Assembly (NCBI RefSeq): GCF_020510425.1
Contig: NZ_JAHBAH010000001.1
Span: forward strand, 3,329,001 to 3,393,000
Reading direction: 5' to 3'
Length of the DNA: 64,000 nucleotides
DNA from: Quatrionicoccus australiensis
Lineage (GTDB): Bacteria > Pseudomonadota > Gammaproteobacteria > Burkholderiales > Rhodocyclaceae
The notes beneath the pieces were generated by a model, which was not told where the DNA came from, ran no database searches, and saw only the letters and a program-made list of their open reading frames with translations. Positions 36,160 through 45,842 of this stretch are shown in pieces. The stretch's first letter is position 1. Every line of letters starts with the position of its first letter. The position numbers and the translations under genes are program-made.

Positions 36160-36993
36160 ATGCAAACGCACTCCCGTTATCGTCGAACCCGGCCGAAGCC
36201 GGTCCGCGCCATCAGCATATTTCAGCGTTTTCATAACGAGAACATGATGCAGACGAGTTCGGCGCTGGCTTTTACCACCCTGATGGCGCTGGTGCCGCTG
36301 GTTGCCGTGGTGCTTTCAGTGGCGGATACGGTTCCCTATCTCGATGTGCTGCTCGGTCGCCTGGATTTGCTGATCCAGGGGGCGATGCTGCCGCAAGGCG
36401 CGGCGGGTACGATTGCCGGCAGTATTGGCCGCTTTTCGCACAAGGCGCAGCAGTTGACCGTGGCCGGCATTGCCTTTCTCAGCATTACGGCGTTTTTGTT
36501 GATGAATACCATCGAGCGTGCGCTGAATCATTTGTGGCAGGTTGGGCCGCGGCCGCTCCTGGCGCGCTTGCGTCTCTACGCACTGGCGATGGCGGTCTGG
36601 CCGTTTATCCTGGGGGCGGTGGCGGCAGCGATGTCGTTTGCCGTGACAACCTCGCTCGGTTTGTTCGACGAGCCGGTCTGGATTCGCCGCTTTCTGCTGA
36701 AGGGGGTTTCAATCGCCTTGCTTGGCTTGTTTTTTTCCTTCGTTTATTACGCCGTTCCCAATGTCAATGTGCCACGACGGGCAGCCTTGCTGGCCGGGCT
36801 TTTTGCTACGCTGGCTTTCGCTGCCATGCAGAAGGTGTTCGAACTGTATCTGGTCAGTTCGGCGATGCTGAAAAGCATCTACGGCGCCTTTGCCGCATTT
36901 CCGGTGTTTTTGATCTGGCTGCACCTGTCCTGGGCGGTAGTACTGTTTGGCGGCCTGATTGCGGCTAGTCTGTCCCGTCCGGCGCAACGCTGA
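36160..36993 (+). CDS. YihY/BrkB family inner-membrane protein
   Basis: 277 residues with six membrane segments. LAFTTLMALVPLVAVVLSV (about 36-54) and the final FPVFLIWLHLSWAVVLFGG are characteristic of the YihY family (formerly called RNase BN, a withdrawn assignment). Function is uncertain. The start at 36160 has no Shine-Dalgarno; the family's RF..E helix before the first membrane segment supports starting here rather than at the later ATGs. The 3' end overlaps the convergent PilZ-type gene by 29 bases. Confidence 0.9.
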   Translation: MQTHSRYRRTRPKPVRAISIFQRFHNENMMQTSSALAFTTLMALVPLVAVVLSVADTVPYLDVLLGRLDLLIQGAMLPQGAAGTIAGSIGRFSHKAQQLTVAGIAFLSITAFLLMNTIERALNHLWQVGPRPLLARLRLYALAMAVWPFILGAVAAAMSFAVTTSLGLFDEPVWIRRFLLKGVSIALLGLFFSFVYYAVPNVNVPRRAALLAGLFATLAFAAMQKVFELYLVSSAMLKSIYGAFAAFPVFLIWLHLSWAVVLFGGLIAASLSRPAQR

Positions 36994-38479
36994 ATATCTC
37001 GATCAGGCCGGTTTGCTCATCAAGCTTGGTGGCGCGTACTTCGCGAATTTCCAGGTTGTGTTTTTCCACCAGAACGATGATCCGGTGACTTTCGTCCTTG
37101 AGGACGCCGCTTGGCATGATCAGCGATTGTGCGCGGGGGGGCGTCAGTTTTTCCGGCAGGACGAGAGCGGAAATGCTTCTGGCATCGCGCGAATCGGGGA
37201 GCGTGATTTTTGCGGCGATGGCCTGTGAAGCAAGGAGTTGCAAGCCCAGTTCGATGTGTTCCGGATTCTCGGAGAGCGCCCAGCGGACAATGCAGATGTG
37301 CCACAGGGGCTCTGTTTCGCTGCGCTCGCCGCTTGGCCGCAGGGCGACGACGTCGCCAACCCTCAGGCGATGGGTCTGTCCGGCCATGTGCATCAAGGCG
37401 TAGCCGTCCGGACTTTCATTGATCACCATCCATTCGCTGAGGCTGGTGTTTTCCTCGTGCGGGGCCTTGAACAGGCGCCACAGATTATTAAGGCCAACGC
37501 ACAGTTGCACACGATAAGACTGGCGACGCCGAGGGAAACGGCGTTTTGCCGGTTGCCCCCAGAGCAGGTTGAGGCGACGCAGGGTGCCTTGCCCCGAGCT
37601 GGTTTCAGCAAAAGTGCTCAGGCCGAGTGCGGCTGCCTTGACGCCTTGTTTGAGCAGGGAAAGGTCTTCGCGGGCCTTGCTGGCGATTTCTTCGCAGGAA
37701 AAATAAAGTATTCGTGTCTCGGCGGCAGGAATGCGTCTGATCAGCGCGTGGGCCGGCAGGTCTTTTTCCTGATCGATCCAGAATACGCCGGAGTTGTCCG
37801 GCGGACTGTCGTAAAGATTGAGGTTGTGGTTGTTCTGTTCGATGTACTGGCTGATGAATTCGAGTTCGCGCGAGTTGAACGAGGCCGGTTGTGCGATTGC
37901 TGCGAGCAGGGCGCTGGTGTAAATCTGCAGGATCGACTGGCTGTCGCGAGGGCCGGGCAGTTCGGCAACCCCCAGGCGGCGTGCGGTGCGGAATGCGGAA
38001 TGAAGTTGCTGCCACAAGCCGATTCCGGTCGGTGAGGCAACCAGGTGGTTGATCCGGATTTGCCAACTGATGCAGTACATGACGCGGCGCAGTGTGGTCT
38101 GCGGCGTGCGGGATGGCGAGCCGCCCAGCGGGTCGAAGAGCTCGGCAAGTGTATTGAAATAATCCTGGGTCAGGGTTTCCAGCAGCTTCAGGGTCAGCCG
38201 GATACGCTGGCGCAGTTTGCGTGAAATCGGCAGCGCAACTTCGTAAAGGCTGGGGCGTTCGGCTTCGACCAGCTTTTCCGCCTGTCCGTACAGCAGGTCG
38301 AGGAGCTTGATGCGCTGGGCTGTTGGAATGGGGGTTTCCCGCAGCAGCAGGAGTTGCCGGTAGAGTGGCTCGAGGTTTTCGGCTGCCGGCTGGTCGTGCG
38401 TCAGAGCCAGCCACTCAAGAATGCTCTTGATGTTGGCTTCGGCTGATATTGCTAGATGGTTCTCCGGCTCGGTGCTCAT
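36965..38479 (-). CDS. Hypothetical protein with C-terminal PilZ-type c-di-GMP-binding motifs
   Basis: 504 residues. The first about 300 residues are helical, without membrane segments or a motif I recognise. From about 310 a beta-rich domain has RRRQSYR (317-323) and NESPDG (354-359), matching the RxxxR and (D/N)xSxxG motifs by which PilZ domains hold c-di-GMP, then LRVGDVVAL. I infer a c-di-GMP receptor in the cytosol. The gene is monocistronic, and its 3' end overlaps yihY. Two diguanylate cyclases and pilus genes occur elsewhere in the window. Confidence 0.8.
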   Translation of the reverse strand: MSTEPENHLAISAEANIKSILEWLALTHDQPAAENLEPLYRQLLLLRETPIPTAQRIKLLDLLYGQAEKLVEAERPSLYEVALPISRKLRQRIRLTLKLLETLTQDYFNTLAELFDPLGGSPSRTPQTTLRRVMYCISWQIRINHLVASPTGIGLWQQLHSAFRTARRLGVAELPGPRDSQSILQIYTSALLAAIAQPASFNSRELEFISQYIEQNNHNLNLYDSPPDNSGVFWIDQEKDLPAHALIRRIPAAETRILYFSCEEIASKAREDLSLLKQGVKAAALGLSTFAETSSGQGTLRRLNLLWGQPAKRRFPRRRQSYRVQLCVGLNNLWRLFKAPHEENTSLSEWMVINESPDGYALMHMAGQTHRLRVGDVVALRPSGERSETEPLWHICIVRWALSENPEHIELGLQLLASQAIAAKITLPDSRDARSISALVLPEKLTPPRAQSLIMPSGVLKDESHRIIVLVEKHNLEIREVRATKLDEQTGLIEIFSVAPDGTD

Positions 38480-38593
38480 TTCGGGCGAGAATAAACAAAA
38501 ATTTACATTCTGACCATCTGTGCGGCGACCAAAGGTCTGTTCCGTCCTCCGGGTGGCATCAGGCGCCCATCGTTTTTAGATTGGCTAAGTGGC

Positions 38594-38621
38594 TTGTTTT
38601 TCCTTGGTAAAGAGATATAAT
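38594..38621 (+). promoter_or_regulatory. Sigma-70 promoter of the rpsP operon
   Basis: TTGTTT (38594-38599), 16-base spacer, TATAAT (38616-38621), then 34 bases to the rpsP ATG. A strong promoter match, as expected for a ribosomal operon. Confidence 0.75.
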
Positions 38622-38655
38622 CTCGGGTCTTTTTTCCAGCTTACGAAAGAATCAC

Positions 38656-38910
38656 ATGGTTGTTATTCGTCTTGCACGTGGTGGCGCCAAGAAGCGTCCT
38701 TTCTACAACATGGTTGTTACCGATTCGCGCAATCGTCGCGATGGCCGCTTTGTCGAGCGCATCGGCTTCTACAACCCGGTTGCCTCCGGCAATGCTGAAG
38801 GTCTGCGCATCGCTACCGATCGCCTGGCTTACTGGCAAGAAAATGGCGCCCAGCTCTCCCCGACGGTTGCCCGTCTGGTCAAGCAGCACGCTGCTCAGCA
38901 AGCCGCCTAA
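38656..38910 (+). CDS. rpsP: 30S ribosomal protein S16
   Basis: 84 residues. The start [20 protein letters not shown] and [14 protein letters not shown] are the family signature. S16 binds 16S rRNA during small-subunit assembly. First gene of rpsP-rimM-trmD-rplS, 12 bases before rimM, with a strong promoter upstream. Confidence 0.99.
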   Translation: MVVIRLARGGAKKRPFYNMVVTDSRNRRDGRFVERIGFYNPVASGNAEGLRIATDRLAYWQENGAQLSPTVARLVKQHAAQQAA

Positions 38911-38922
38911 GCAGTTTTCGCT

Positions 38923-39435
38923 TTGACCGGCAACGATATTGTTATTCTGGGGCGGCTTGCCGACCCCTATGGAATTCGTGGCTGGCTGAAGCTGCATCCT
39001 TTTGGCGATGACCCGCTGGACTGGGATGAAATTCCTGTTTGGTGGATCAGCAAGGACGGCGAGTCGTGGCGTGAATGCGGGCTGAAAGGCCTGAAAGTTC
39101 ACGGTAATGGTGTCGTGGTGCTGCTTGACGGCATTGACGACCGGACTGCAGCCGAAGCCATGAAGGGTGTATTGGTCGGGGCGCCGCGCGATGCGTTGCC
39201 CGAGACTGATGAAGATGAGTTTTACTGGGCCGATCTGATCGGTCTGGAAGTCATCAATACCGCTGATGAGCGGCTCGGCAAGGTGGTCGGGCTGCTCGAA
39301 ACGGGGGCGCACGATGTTTTGCGCGTCGTTGGTGATGACGAAGTCGAACGTCTGCTGCCGTTTGTGGCGGCAGTCGTGCTGACGGTGGACAAGGAAGCGC
39401 AACTGATCCGCGTGGAGTGGGGGAGCGACTGGTGA
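38923..39435 (+). CDS. rimM: Ribosome maturation factor RimM
   Basis: 170 residues. RimM binds S19 and helps mature the 30S head. The start is a TTG at 38923; the next residues [19 protein letters not shown] match the family N-terminus and no ATG is available. The C-terminal PRC-barrel domain (from [13 protein letters not shown]) is complete. Confidence 0.97.
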   Translation: MTGNDIVILGRLADPYGIRGWLKLHPFGDDPLDWDEIPVWWISKDGESWRECGLKGLKVHGNGVVVLLDGIDDRTAAEAMKGVLVGAPRDALPETDEDEFYWADLIGLEVINTADERLGKVVGLLETGAHDVLRVVGDDEVERLLPFVAAVVLTVDKEAQLIRVEWGSDW

Positions 39436-39454
39436 GTCGCAGGGGCAGCAAGGG

Positions 39455-40219
39455 GTGATCCGCTTTGATTGCATTACCCTCTTCCCGGAGATGTTCGCGG
39501 CAGTAACGGAAAGTGGCATTACCCGTCGGGCGCTGGAAGAGCAGCGCTGGGCCTGGCAAGGCTGGAATCCGCGTGATTTCGCCGAAAATGCCTGGCGGCG
39601 GGTGGATGATCGTCCCTTTGGTGGCGGCCCTGGCATGCTGATGCAGGCCGCGCCGCTGGAAAAGGCGATCAATGCTGCCAAGGCGCAGCAGCGCGAGGCG
39701 GGTCTGGCGAACAGTCGGGTCATCTACCTCTCGCCGCAGGGTGCGCCGCTCACTCATGAACGGGTGATGCAGCTGGCGACTGGCGAGGAAGGTTTGATTC
39801 TTCTTTGCGGGCGTTATGAAGGAATTGACGAGCGTCTGATCGAGCGCTGTGTCGATGAAGAAATTTCGATCGGGGATTTTGTCCTGTCCGGCGGCGAGTT
39901 GCCGGCGATGGTGCTGATTGATGCCGTCGTCCGCCAGTTGCCGGGCGTATTGGGCGATGCCGCTTCGGCGGTGGAAGATTCGTTTGTCGGTGGTTTGCTG
40001 GATTGTCCGCACTACACGCGGCCCGAGATATACGAGGGCGCGGCGGTGCCGGAGGCCTTGATGTCCGGTGACCACAAAAGAATTCGACGCTGGCGGCTGA
40101 AACAGTCGCTGGCCCGGACCCGGAAGCGCCGGCCGGATTTGCTGGCGCACCGCGTGTTGAGCGCGGAAGAAACGCAACTACTCACGGAGATTTCCGGAGA
40201 GGAGCAATGCGGTGAGTAA
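39455..40219 (+). CDS. trmD: tRNA (guanine37-N1)-methyltransferase
   Basis: 254 residues. TrmD methylates G37 beside the anticodon using S-adenosylmethionine. The start is a GTG at 39455 ([14 protein letters not shown]). The knotted SPOUT active site is shown by GGPGMLMQ (about 56-63), [13 protein letters not shown] and [10 protein letters not shown]. Third gene of the operon. Confidence 0.98.
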   Translation: MIRFDCITLFPEMFAAVTESGITRRALEEQRWAWQGWNPRDFAENAWRRVDDRPFGGGPGMLMQAAPLEKAINAAKAQQREAGLANSRVIYLSPQGAPLTHERVMQLATGEEGLILLCGRYEGIDERLIERCVDEEISIGDFVLSGGELPAMVLIDAVVRQLPGVLGDAASAVEDSFVGGLLDCPHYTRPEIYEGAAVPEALMSGDHKRIRRWRLKQSLARTRKRRPDLLAHRVLSAEETQLLTEISGEEQCGE

Positions 40220-40244
40220 GTGTTTATAAATTAGAGGATCTCAC

Positions 40245-40625
40245 ATGAACCTGATTGAACAGCTGGAAAAAGAAGAAATTGCCCGTCTCGGCAAGACCAT
40301 TCCTGACTTCGCACCGGGCGACACCGTTGTCGTGCAAGTGAAGGTCAAGGAAGGTAACCGCGAGCGTCTGCAGGCTTACGAAGGTGTTGTCATCGCCAAG
40401 CGTAACCGCGGTCTGAACTCTGCTTTCACCGTTCGCAAGATTTCTTCCGGTGAAGGCGTCGAGCGTACTTTCCAGTCCTATTCGCCGCTGGTCGCTTCGA
40501 TCGAAGTCAAGCGCCGTGGTGATGTGCGTCGCGCCAAGCTGTACTACCTGCGCGAGCGTTCGGGCAAGTCGGCTCGTATCAAGGAAAAGCTGGTCCGCAA
40601 GGAAAAGCCGGTCGCCGCTGCTTAA
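40245..40625 (+). CDS. rplS: 50S ribosomal protein L19
   Basis: 126 residues. The start [11 protein letters not shown] and central [20 protein letters not shown] and [19 protein letters not shown] are L19 hallmarks. L19 lies at the subunit interface. Last gene of its operon, followed by a UUCG-loop terminator. Confidence 0.99.
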   Translation: MNLIEQLEKEEIARLGKTIPDFAPGDTVVVQVKVKEGNRERLQAYEGVVIAKRNRGLNSAFTVRKISSGEGVERTFQSYSPLVASIEVKRRGDVRRAKLYYLRERSGKSARIKEKLVRKEKPVAAA

Positions 40626-40643
40626 TACGCAGATCAAGACCAC

Positions 40644-40675
40644 AAAAAAAAGGGCGCTTCGGCGCCCTTTTTTAT
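40644..40675. terminator. Bidirectional terminator with TTCG loop
   Basis: AGGGCGC (40651-40657) pairs with GCGCCCT (40662-40668) around TTCG, with a long A run before and T run after. It ends both rplS and the convergent folE2 unit. Confidence 0.95.
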
Positions 40676-40722
40676 TTTCCGGTTTTCGCCCCTGGCGGGG
40701 CGTCGACCGGTGAGGAAGCCGT

Positions 40723-41523
40723 TCAGGCTGCCGTCTTGTCCTTTTCGATCAGCGCGTAGGCCGAATGGTTGTGAATGGACTCGAAATTTTCCGATTCGAC
40801 CACGTAGGCGTCGATGCGGGCTTCTGCGTTGAGACGGGCAGCAACGTCGCGCACCATGTCTTCGACGAATTTCGGATTGTCGTAGGCGCGTTCGGTGACG
40901 TACTTCTCGTCGGGGCGCTTGAGCAGGCCGTAAAGCTCGCAGGAGGCTTCCTGTTCGACCAGTTGGGCAAGCTCCTCGATCCAGACGAAATCGTTCGTCC
41001 TGGCCGTTACCGTGACGTGTGAGCGCTGGTTGTGGGCGCCGTATTCGGAGATTTTCTTCGAGCAGGGGCACAGGCTGGTCACCGGCACGACGACCTTGAC
41101 CGAGGTGGTGACCTTGCCGTGGCAGATGTCACCGATGAAGGTCACGTCGTAATCCATCAGGCTCTGCACGCCGGAAACCGGGGCCGTCTTGTTGATGAAG
41201 AACGGGAAGTTCATCTCGATGTGGCCGGTTTCGGCTTCGAGCTTGACGACCATGTCGCTGAGCATGGCCGGGAAGTTCTCGACCGAGATTTCGCGCTCGT
41301 GGCTGTTCAGGATCTCGACGAAGCGCGACATGTGGGTGCCCTTGAAATTGTGGGGCAGGCCGACGTACATGTTGAACACGGCGATAGTGTGCTGGACGCC
41401 GACGGACTTGTCCTGGACCTTGACCGGATGGCGGATCGACTTGATGCCGACCTTGTTGATAGCGATCTGGCGGGTGTCGGCAGAGTTCTGGACGTCGGGG
41501 ATGGTGCTGTTCGGGGTGCTCAT
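40723..41523 (-). CDS. folE2: GTP cyclohydrolase FolE2 (type IB)
   Basis: 266 residues. It converts GTP to dihydroneopterin triphosphate for folate or queuosine-type synthesis and can work with metals other than zinc. Signatures: the catalytic cysteine in [18 protein letters not shown] and the flanking His/Glu residues, with [16 protein letters not shown] in the first half. The ATG at 41523 follows dxs by 14 bases, so it is probably last in the xseB-ispA-dxs-folE2 unit. Confidence 0.97.
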   Translation of the reverse strand: MSTPNSTIPDVQNSADTRQIAINKVGIKSIRHPVKVQDKSVGVQHTIAVFNMYVGLPHNFKGTHMSRFVEILNSHEREISVENFPAMLSDMVVKLEAETGHIEMNFPFFINKTAPVSGVQSLMDYDVTFIGDICHGKVTTSVKVVVPVTSLCPCSKKISEYGAHNQRSHVTVTARTNDFVWIEELAQLVEQEASCELYGLLKRPDEKYVTERAYDNPKFVEDMVRDVAARLNAEARIDAYVVESENFESIHNHSAYALIEKDKTAA

Positions 41524-41537
41524 GGGCTGTTCTTCAA

Positions 41538-43403
41538 TCAATTATTGTGGGTTGTTGCGGGCGAAGCCGCACGTACGGCGCGCACGATGCCGTCTTTGTC
41601 GAGGCCAAGTTCGGCCAGTAACTGGCCTTGTTCGCCGTGGTCGATAAAGCGGTCGGGCAGGCCGAGGCGCAATACCGGCACCTTCAGCCCGCGTTCCGCC
41701 AGCACCCGTTCGATTTCCGAACCGGCGCCGCCGATGATCGCATTCTCTTCGATAGTGACCAGCAGGGAATGGTTCCCGGCCAGTGCAACAATCAGTTCGA
41801 CATCGAGCGGCTTGATGAAGCGCATGTTGGCGACCGTTGCGTCGAGTTCATTGCCGGCGGCCTCGGCGGCGGTGACCAGGCTGCCGAAGGCGAGCAGCGC
41901 GATATCCTTGCCCTGGCGGCGGATTTCGCCCTTGCCGACAGGTAGACCGGTGAGATCCGTTGCTGGAGTCTTGCCACTGCCGCCGCCGCGCGGGTAGCGC
42001 ACCATGCTTGGGCAATCGAGTTCGTAGGCGGTAGACAGCATCTTGCGGCATTCGGCTTCGTCGGCCGGGGCCATGACCACCATGTTGGGAATGCAGGTGA
42101 CGAAGGAGAGGTCGAAGGTGCCGTGGTGGGTCGGGCCATCAGCGCCGACCAGGCCACCGCGGTCGACCGCGAAAATCACCGGTAAATTCTGCAGGGCGAC
42201 GTCGTGGATCAGTTGATCGTAGGCGCGCTGCAGGAAGGTCGAGTAGATCGCGACGACCGGCTTCAGGCCTTCGCAGGCGAGGCCGGCGGCAAAGGTCACG
42301 GCATGCTGCTCGGCGATGCCGACATCGAAATAACGCTCGGCGTGTTCGCGGGCAAAGCGGACCATGCCGGAGCCTTCGCTCATTGCCGGCGTGATGCCGA
42401 TCAGGCGGGTGTCTGCCTTGGCCATGTCGCACAGCCAGTCGCCGAAAACCTGGGTGTAGGTCAGCTTGCCGCCGCCCTTGCCGGATTTGATGCCTTCATC
42501 CGGCGCGAACTTGGCGACGCCGTGATAGAGGATGGGATCGGCTTCGGCCAGCTTGTAGCCCTGGCCCTTCTTGGTGATGACGTGCAGGAACTTCGGGCCC
42601 TTCAGGTCGCGCAGGTTTTCCAGCGTCGGGATCAGGGCGTCGAGGTCGTGGCCGTCGATCGGGCCGTAGTAATGAAAACCGAATTCCTCGAACAGCGTGC
42701 CCGGCGCGATCATGCCCTTGACGTGTTCTTCGGCGCGGCGCGCCAGTTCGAGCAGCGGTGGCGCGAAGCCGAGCATGTGGCGGCCGGCCGAGCGGGCGAC
42801 GTTGAAGGTCTTGCCCGACATCAGGCGGGTCAGGATGTTGTTGAGCGCGCCGACCGGCTCGGAGATCGACATCTCGTTGTCGTTGAGGATGACCAGCATG
42901 TCGGTATCGCCGACACCGGCATTGTTCATGGCCTCGAAGACCATGCCGGCGGTCATTGCGCCGTCACCGATGATGGCCACCGCCTTGCGGTTCTCACCCT
43001 TGAGTTTGGCGGCCTGTGCCATGCCCAGGGCAGCCGAGATCGAGGTCGAGGAATGGCCGACGCCGAAGGTGTCGTAGGGGCTTTCGCAACGCTTCGGGAA
43101 GCCGGAGATGCCGCCGTGCATGCGCAAGCGGCTCATGCCTTCGCGGCGTCCGGTGAGGATCTTGTGGGCGTAGCACTGGTGGCCGACGTCCCAGACCAGG
43201 CGGTCGTCCGGCGTATTGAAAACGGCGTGCAGGGCAATCGTCAGTTCGACGGTGCCGAGATTGGACGACAGGTGGCCGCCGGTCCGGGCGACCGAATCGA
43301 TCAGGAAGTCGCGCAGCTCGCTGGCGAGTTGCGGCAACTGCTTGCGTTCCAGGCTGCGCAGCTCGGCCGGGCTGTTGATGCTTTCGAGCAGGGGGTAGCT
43401 CAT
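41538..43403 (-). CDS. dxs: 1-deoxy-D-xylulose-5-phosphate synthase
   Basis: 621 residues. A thiamine diphosphate enzyme joining pyruvate and glyceraldehyde-3-phosphate, the first step of the MEP isoprenoid route. GDGAMTAGM and EAMNNAG make the ThDP motif near 152; [15 protein letters not shown] and [11 protein letters not shown] lie in the pyrimidine domain. The start is one base past the ispA stop region, giving tight coupling. Confidence 0.98.
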   Translation of the reverse strand: MSYPLLESINSPAELRSLERKQLPQLASELRDFLIDSVARTGGHLSSNLGTVELTIALHAVFNTPDDRLVWDVGHQCYAHKILTGRREGMSRLRMHGGISGFPKRCESPYDTFGVGHSSTSISAALGMAQAAKLKGENRKAVAIIGDGAMTAGMVFEAMNNAGVGDTDMLVILNDNEMSISEPVGALNNILTRLMSGKTFNVARSAGRHMLGFAPPLLELARRAEEHVKGMIAPGTLFEEFGFHYYGPIDGHDLDALIPTLENLRDLKGPKFLHVITKKGQGYKLAEADPILYHGVAKFAPDEGIKSGKGGGKLTYTQVFGDWLCDMAKADTRLIGITPAMSEGSGMVRFAREHAERYFDVGIAEQHAVTFAAGLACEGLKPVVAIYSTFLQRAYDQLIHDVALQNLPVIFAVDRGGLVGADGPTHHGTFDLSFVTCIPNMVVMAPADEAECRKMLSTAYELDCPSMVRYPRGGGSGKTPATDLTGLPVGKGEIRRQGKDIALLAFGSLVTAAEAAGNELDATVANMRFIKPLDVELIVALAGNHSLLVTIEENAIIGGAGSEIERVLAERGLKVPVLRLGLPDRFIDHGEQGQLLAELGLDKDGIVRAVRAASPATTHNN

Positions 43404-43404
43404 C

Positions 43405-44298
43405 TCAGAATTGCCGGTGGCAGATGAAATCGGCCAGCTCGGTCAGGCGGCTGGCGCGGTCGCCGAAGATGGCGAGGGCGGCAAGTGCATCGGCGCGCAG
43501 TTCGTCGGCGTACTGGCGGGCGCCGTCGAGGCCGAGCAGGCTGACATAGGTCGGCTTGTCGGCCGCTTCGTCCTTGCCGGCCGTCTTGCCGAGCGTGGCG
43601 GTACTTGCCGTGCAGTCGAGGATGTCATCGACGACCTGGAAGAGCAGGCCGGCGCGTTTGGCGAAACGGTCGAGATTGCTGCGCTCTTCGGCCGACAGCG
43701 GCTGGCCGGCGAGGGCGCCGAGCAGCACGGCGGCGCGGATCAGGGCGCCGGTCTTGAGGGCGTGCATCAGTTCGAGTTCGGGCTGATCGAGCGCCTTGCC
43801 GACCGAGGCGAGATCGATCGCCTGGCCGCCGGCCATGCCGCGCGAGCCGCTGGCGTGGGCGAGCAGGCTGATCATTTCGAGCTGGCGGGCCGGATTGGCA
43901 TCAGGCTGGCTGGCGAGCAGTTCGAAGGCGAGCGTCTGCAGGCTGTCGCCAACGAGCAGGGCGGTCGGTTCGTCAAATTCGACGTGGCAGGTCGGTCGAC
44001 CGCGGCGCAGCACATCGTCGTCCATGCACGGCAGGTCGTCGTGCACCAGCGAGTAGGCGTGGATCAGTTCGACGGCGCAGGCGGCAACGTCGAGTTGCTC
44101 CGGGCTGGCCCCGGTCAGTTCGCCAGCGGCGAAGGCGAGCAGCGGGCGGACGCGCTTGCCGCCGCCCAGCGTCGCGTAGCGCATCGCTTCGTGCAGGCGG
44201 GCAGGAATGCAGTCAAGGCCGGGCAGATGCCGGGCGAGCGCGGTTTCGGTGCGGGCCTGGGTAGCGGCCATCCATTCGGCAAACGGGGTAGCGCTCAC
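43405..44298 (-). CDS. ispA: Polyprenyl (farnesyl) diphosphate synthase
   Basis: 297 residues. It makes farnesyl diphosphate by head-to-tail condensation. The first aspartate-rich motif is DDLPCMDDD with RRGRPT after it, and the second is VVDDILD, both needed for magnesium and diphosphate binding. The start is a GTG at 44298 overlapping the xseB stop (GTGA). Confidence 0.96.
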   Translation of the reverse strand: MSATPFAEWMAATQARTETALARHLPGLDCIPARLHEAMRYATLGGGKRVRPLLAFAAGELTGASPEQLDVAACAVELIHAYSLVHDDLPCMDDDVLRRGRPTCHVEFDEPTALLVGDSLQTLAFELLASQPDANPARQLEMISLLAHASGSRGMAGGQAIDLASVGKALDQPELELMHALKTGALIRAAVLLGALAGQPLSAEERSNLDRFAKRAGLLFQVVDDILDCTASTATLGKTAGKDEAADKPTYVSLLGLDGARQYADELRADALAALAIFGDRASRLTELADFICHRQF

Positions 44299-44534
44299 TC
44301 AGCCTCCAGGCTTGTACGGTCAACGTCCTTGAACTGGCCATTTTCGAGAACACGAATCTGCGTCTCGGCAGCGCTCAGCTGGGCCTGGCAGTGTTGCATC
44401 AGTTCCATGCCGCGACGATAGGCGGCGATGGAGGCTTCGAGTTCGAGTTTGCCGCTTTCCATGCTGGAGACGATGTTTTCGAGCTCGCCCATGGCGGTTT
44501 CGAATTTCATGTCGGCGATGGGGGATTGATCCAT
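44295..44534 (-). CDS. xseB: Exodeoxyribonuclease VII small subunit
   Basis: 79 residues, the usual size. FETAMGELENIVSSMESGKLELE is the family's helical core (shown here as FETAMGELENIV, then SGKLELEASIAAY). XseB binds the large subunit XseA to degrade single-stranded DNA. The ATG at 44534 is preferred to a TTG five codons upstream. Its stop overlaps the ispA start. Divergent from the Rieske gene. Confidence 0.94.
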   Translation of the reverse strand: MDQSPIADMKFETAMGELENIVSSMESGKLELEASIAAYRRGMELMQHCQAQLSAAETQIRVLENGQFKDVDRTSLEAE

Positions 44535-44601
44535 GTCAACGGGTTTCAAGGAAACACGCGAAAATACTCCATCCGGGGGCTTCTGGTCAAATTGAGGGCA
44601 G

Positions 44602-44611
44602 GGTAAAATCC
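44602..44611 (+). promoter_or_regulatory. -10-like element of the Rieske oxygenase gene
   Basis: GGTAAAATCC, identical to the block before tusA; TAAAAT ends 30 bases before the ATG. TTCTGG stands 17 bases upstream as a weak -35. Confidence 0.5.
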
Positions 44612-44639
44612 CGCTTTTTTAACCCGCTGGAGGCGTGGA

Positions 44640-45776
44640 ATGTCCGACGTGGCGAGCTTGTCCCGTTTGGCCCCCGCAGTTTCCCAACTGCCGGTGGACT
44701 GGTATTTCGATGAAAAAATTCATGAGCTGGAGAAAAAGCTCATCTTCGATGCCGGTCCGGGATATGTCGGCCACCAGTTGATGGTGCCCGAAGCGGGCAA
44801 TTATCGTTCGCTGGAATGGAAGGACCACGGCCAGATGCTGCTCAACGGCGGCCAGTCGGGTGAGCACGCAGGTATCTGGCAGATGTCCAACGTCTGCCGG
44901 CATCGCCAGGCGATCATGCTGCAGGGCTCGGGCAAGCTGCAGGGCAATGTCGTCTGCCCGATCCACCGCTGGACCTACGATACCGCCGGTCAACTGATCG
45001 GGGCGCCGCATTTTCCGCAGAATCCCTGCCTCAACCTGAACAAGGCCAAGCTGGAAAACTGGAGCGGCCTGCTCTTCAAGGGGCCGCGTTCGGCCAATGC
45101 CGATCTGGCCGGGATGAACGTTGCCGGCGAATTCGATTTTTCCGGCTACAAGCTCGACCATGTCGAGATGCACGAGTGCAACTACAACTGGAAGACCTTC
45201 ATCGAGGTCTATCTCGAGGACTATCACGTCGTGCCCTACCACCCGGGGCTGGGCAATTTTGTCACCTGTGACGATCTGAGCTGGCAGTTCGGCGATTGGT
45301 ATTCGGTGCAGAAGGTCGGCATCACCTCGCTGCTGAAGGATTCTTCCTCCTCTGCCTACAACCGTTGGCAGAAGGTGGTGCGCGAATATTACGGCGATCG
45401 TGGCCAGACGCCGCCGCAGGGCGCGGTGTGGCTGACCTACTATCCGAACATCATGGTCGAGTGGTATCCGCACGTGCTGGTCGTGTCGACGCTGATTCCG
45501 CAGGGGCCGAACAAGACGATGAATGTCGTCGAGTTCTACTACCCCGAGGAAATCGTCGATTTCGAGCGCGAGTTCATCGAGGCTGAACGTGCGGCCTACA
45601 TGGAAACCGCGATCGAGGATGACGACATCGGCGAACGCATGGATCGCGGCCGCAAGGCGCTGCTCGCCGAAGGTCGCAACGAAGTCGGTCCGTATCAGAG
45701 CCCGATGGAAGACGGCATGCAGCACTTCCACGAGTTCTACCGCCGGATCATGCAGGAGCAGATCGAGGCGCGCTGA
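44640..45776 (+). CDS. Rieske non-heme iron oxygenase, alpha-subunit type
   Basis: 378 residues. The Rieske [2Fe-2S] ligands are Cys86-x-His88 (CRHR) and Cys106-x2-His109 (CPIHRW). The mononuclear iron site is visible as EDYHVVPYH (about 200-208). Enzymes of this form hydroxylate aromatic rings, or demethylate or oxidise other small molecules, and need a reductase that is not nearby. The substrate is unknown. The gene stands beside the xseB-ispA-dxs isoprenoid genes but on the other strand. A good GGAGG precedes the ATG. Confidence 0.93.
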   Translation: MSDVASLSRLAPAVSQLPVDWYFDEKIHELEKKLIFDAGPGYVGHQLMVPEAGNYRSLEWKDHGQMLLNGGQSGEHAGIWQMSNVCRHRQAIMLQGSGKLQGNVVCPIHRWTYDTAGQLIGAPHFPQNPCLNLNKAKLENWSGLLFKGPRSANADLAGMNVAGEFDFSGYKLDHVEMHECNYNWKTFIEVYLEDYHVVPYHPGLGNFVTCDDLSWQFGDWYSVQKVGITSLLKDSSSSAYNRWQKVVREYYGDRGQTPPQGAVWLTYYPNIMVEWYPHVLVVSTLIPQGPNKTMNVVEFYYPEEIVDFEREFIEAERAAYMETAIEDDDIGERMDRGRKALLAEGRNEVGPYQSPMEDGMQHFHEFYRRIMQEQIEAR

Positions 45777-45796
45777 TCACGGCATGCAAGGCAAGG

Positions 45797-45826
45797 GGCG
45801 TCGGGGTAGAATCCGACGCCTTTTTT
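45797..45826 (+). terminator. Terminator of the Rieske gene, enclosing a -10-like block
   Basis: GGCGTCGG (45797-45804) pairs with CCGACGCC (45813-45820), followed by six T. The loop and arm contain GGTAGAATCC, whose TAGAAT lies 30 bases before the next gene's ATG, so the same bases may be both terminator and promoter. Confidence 0.85.
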
Positions 45827-45842
45827 ATTTTCGAGCCGCTTC

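Noticed and set aside
36160-36993. YihY as ribonuclease BN
   Set aside because: That historic label was withdrawn; the protein is an integral membrane protein without nuclease motifs.
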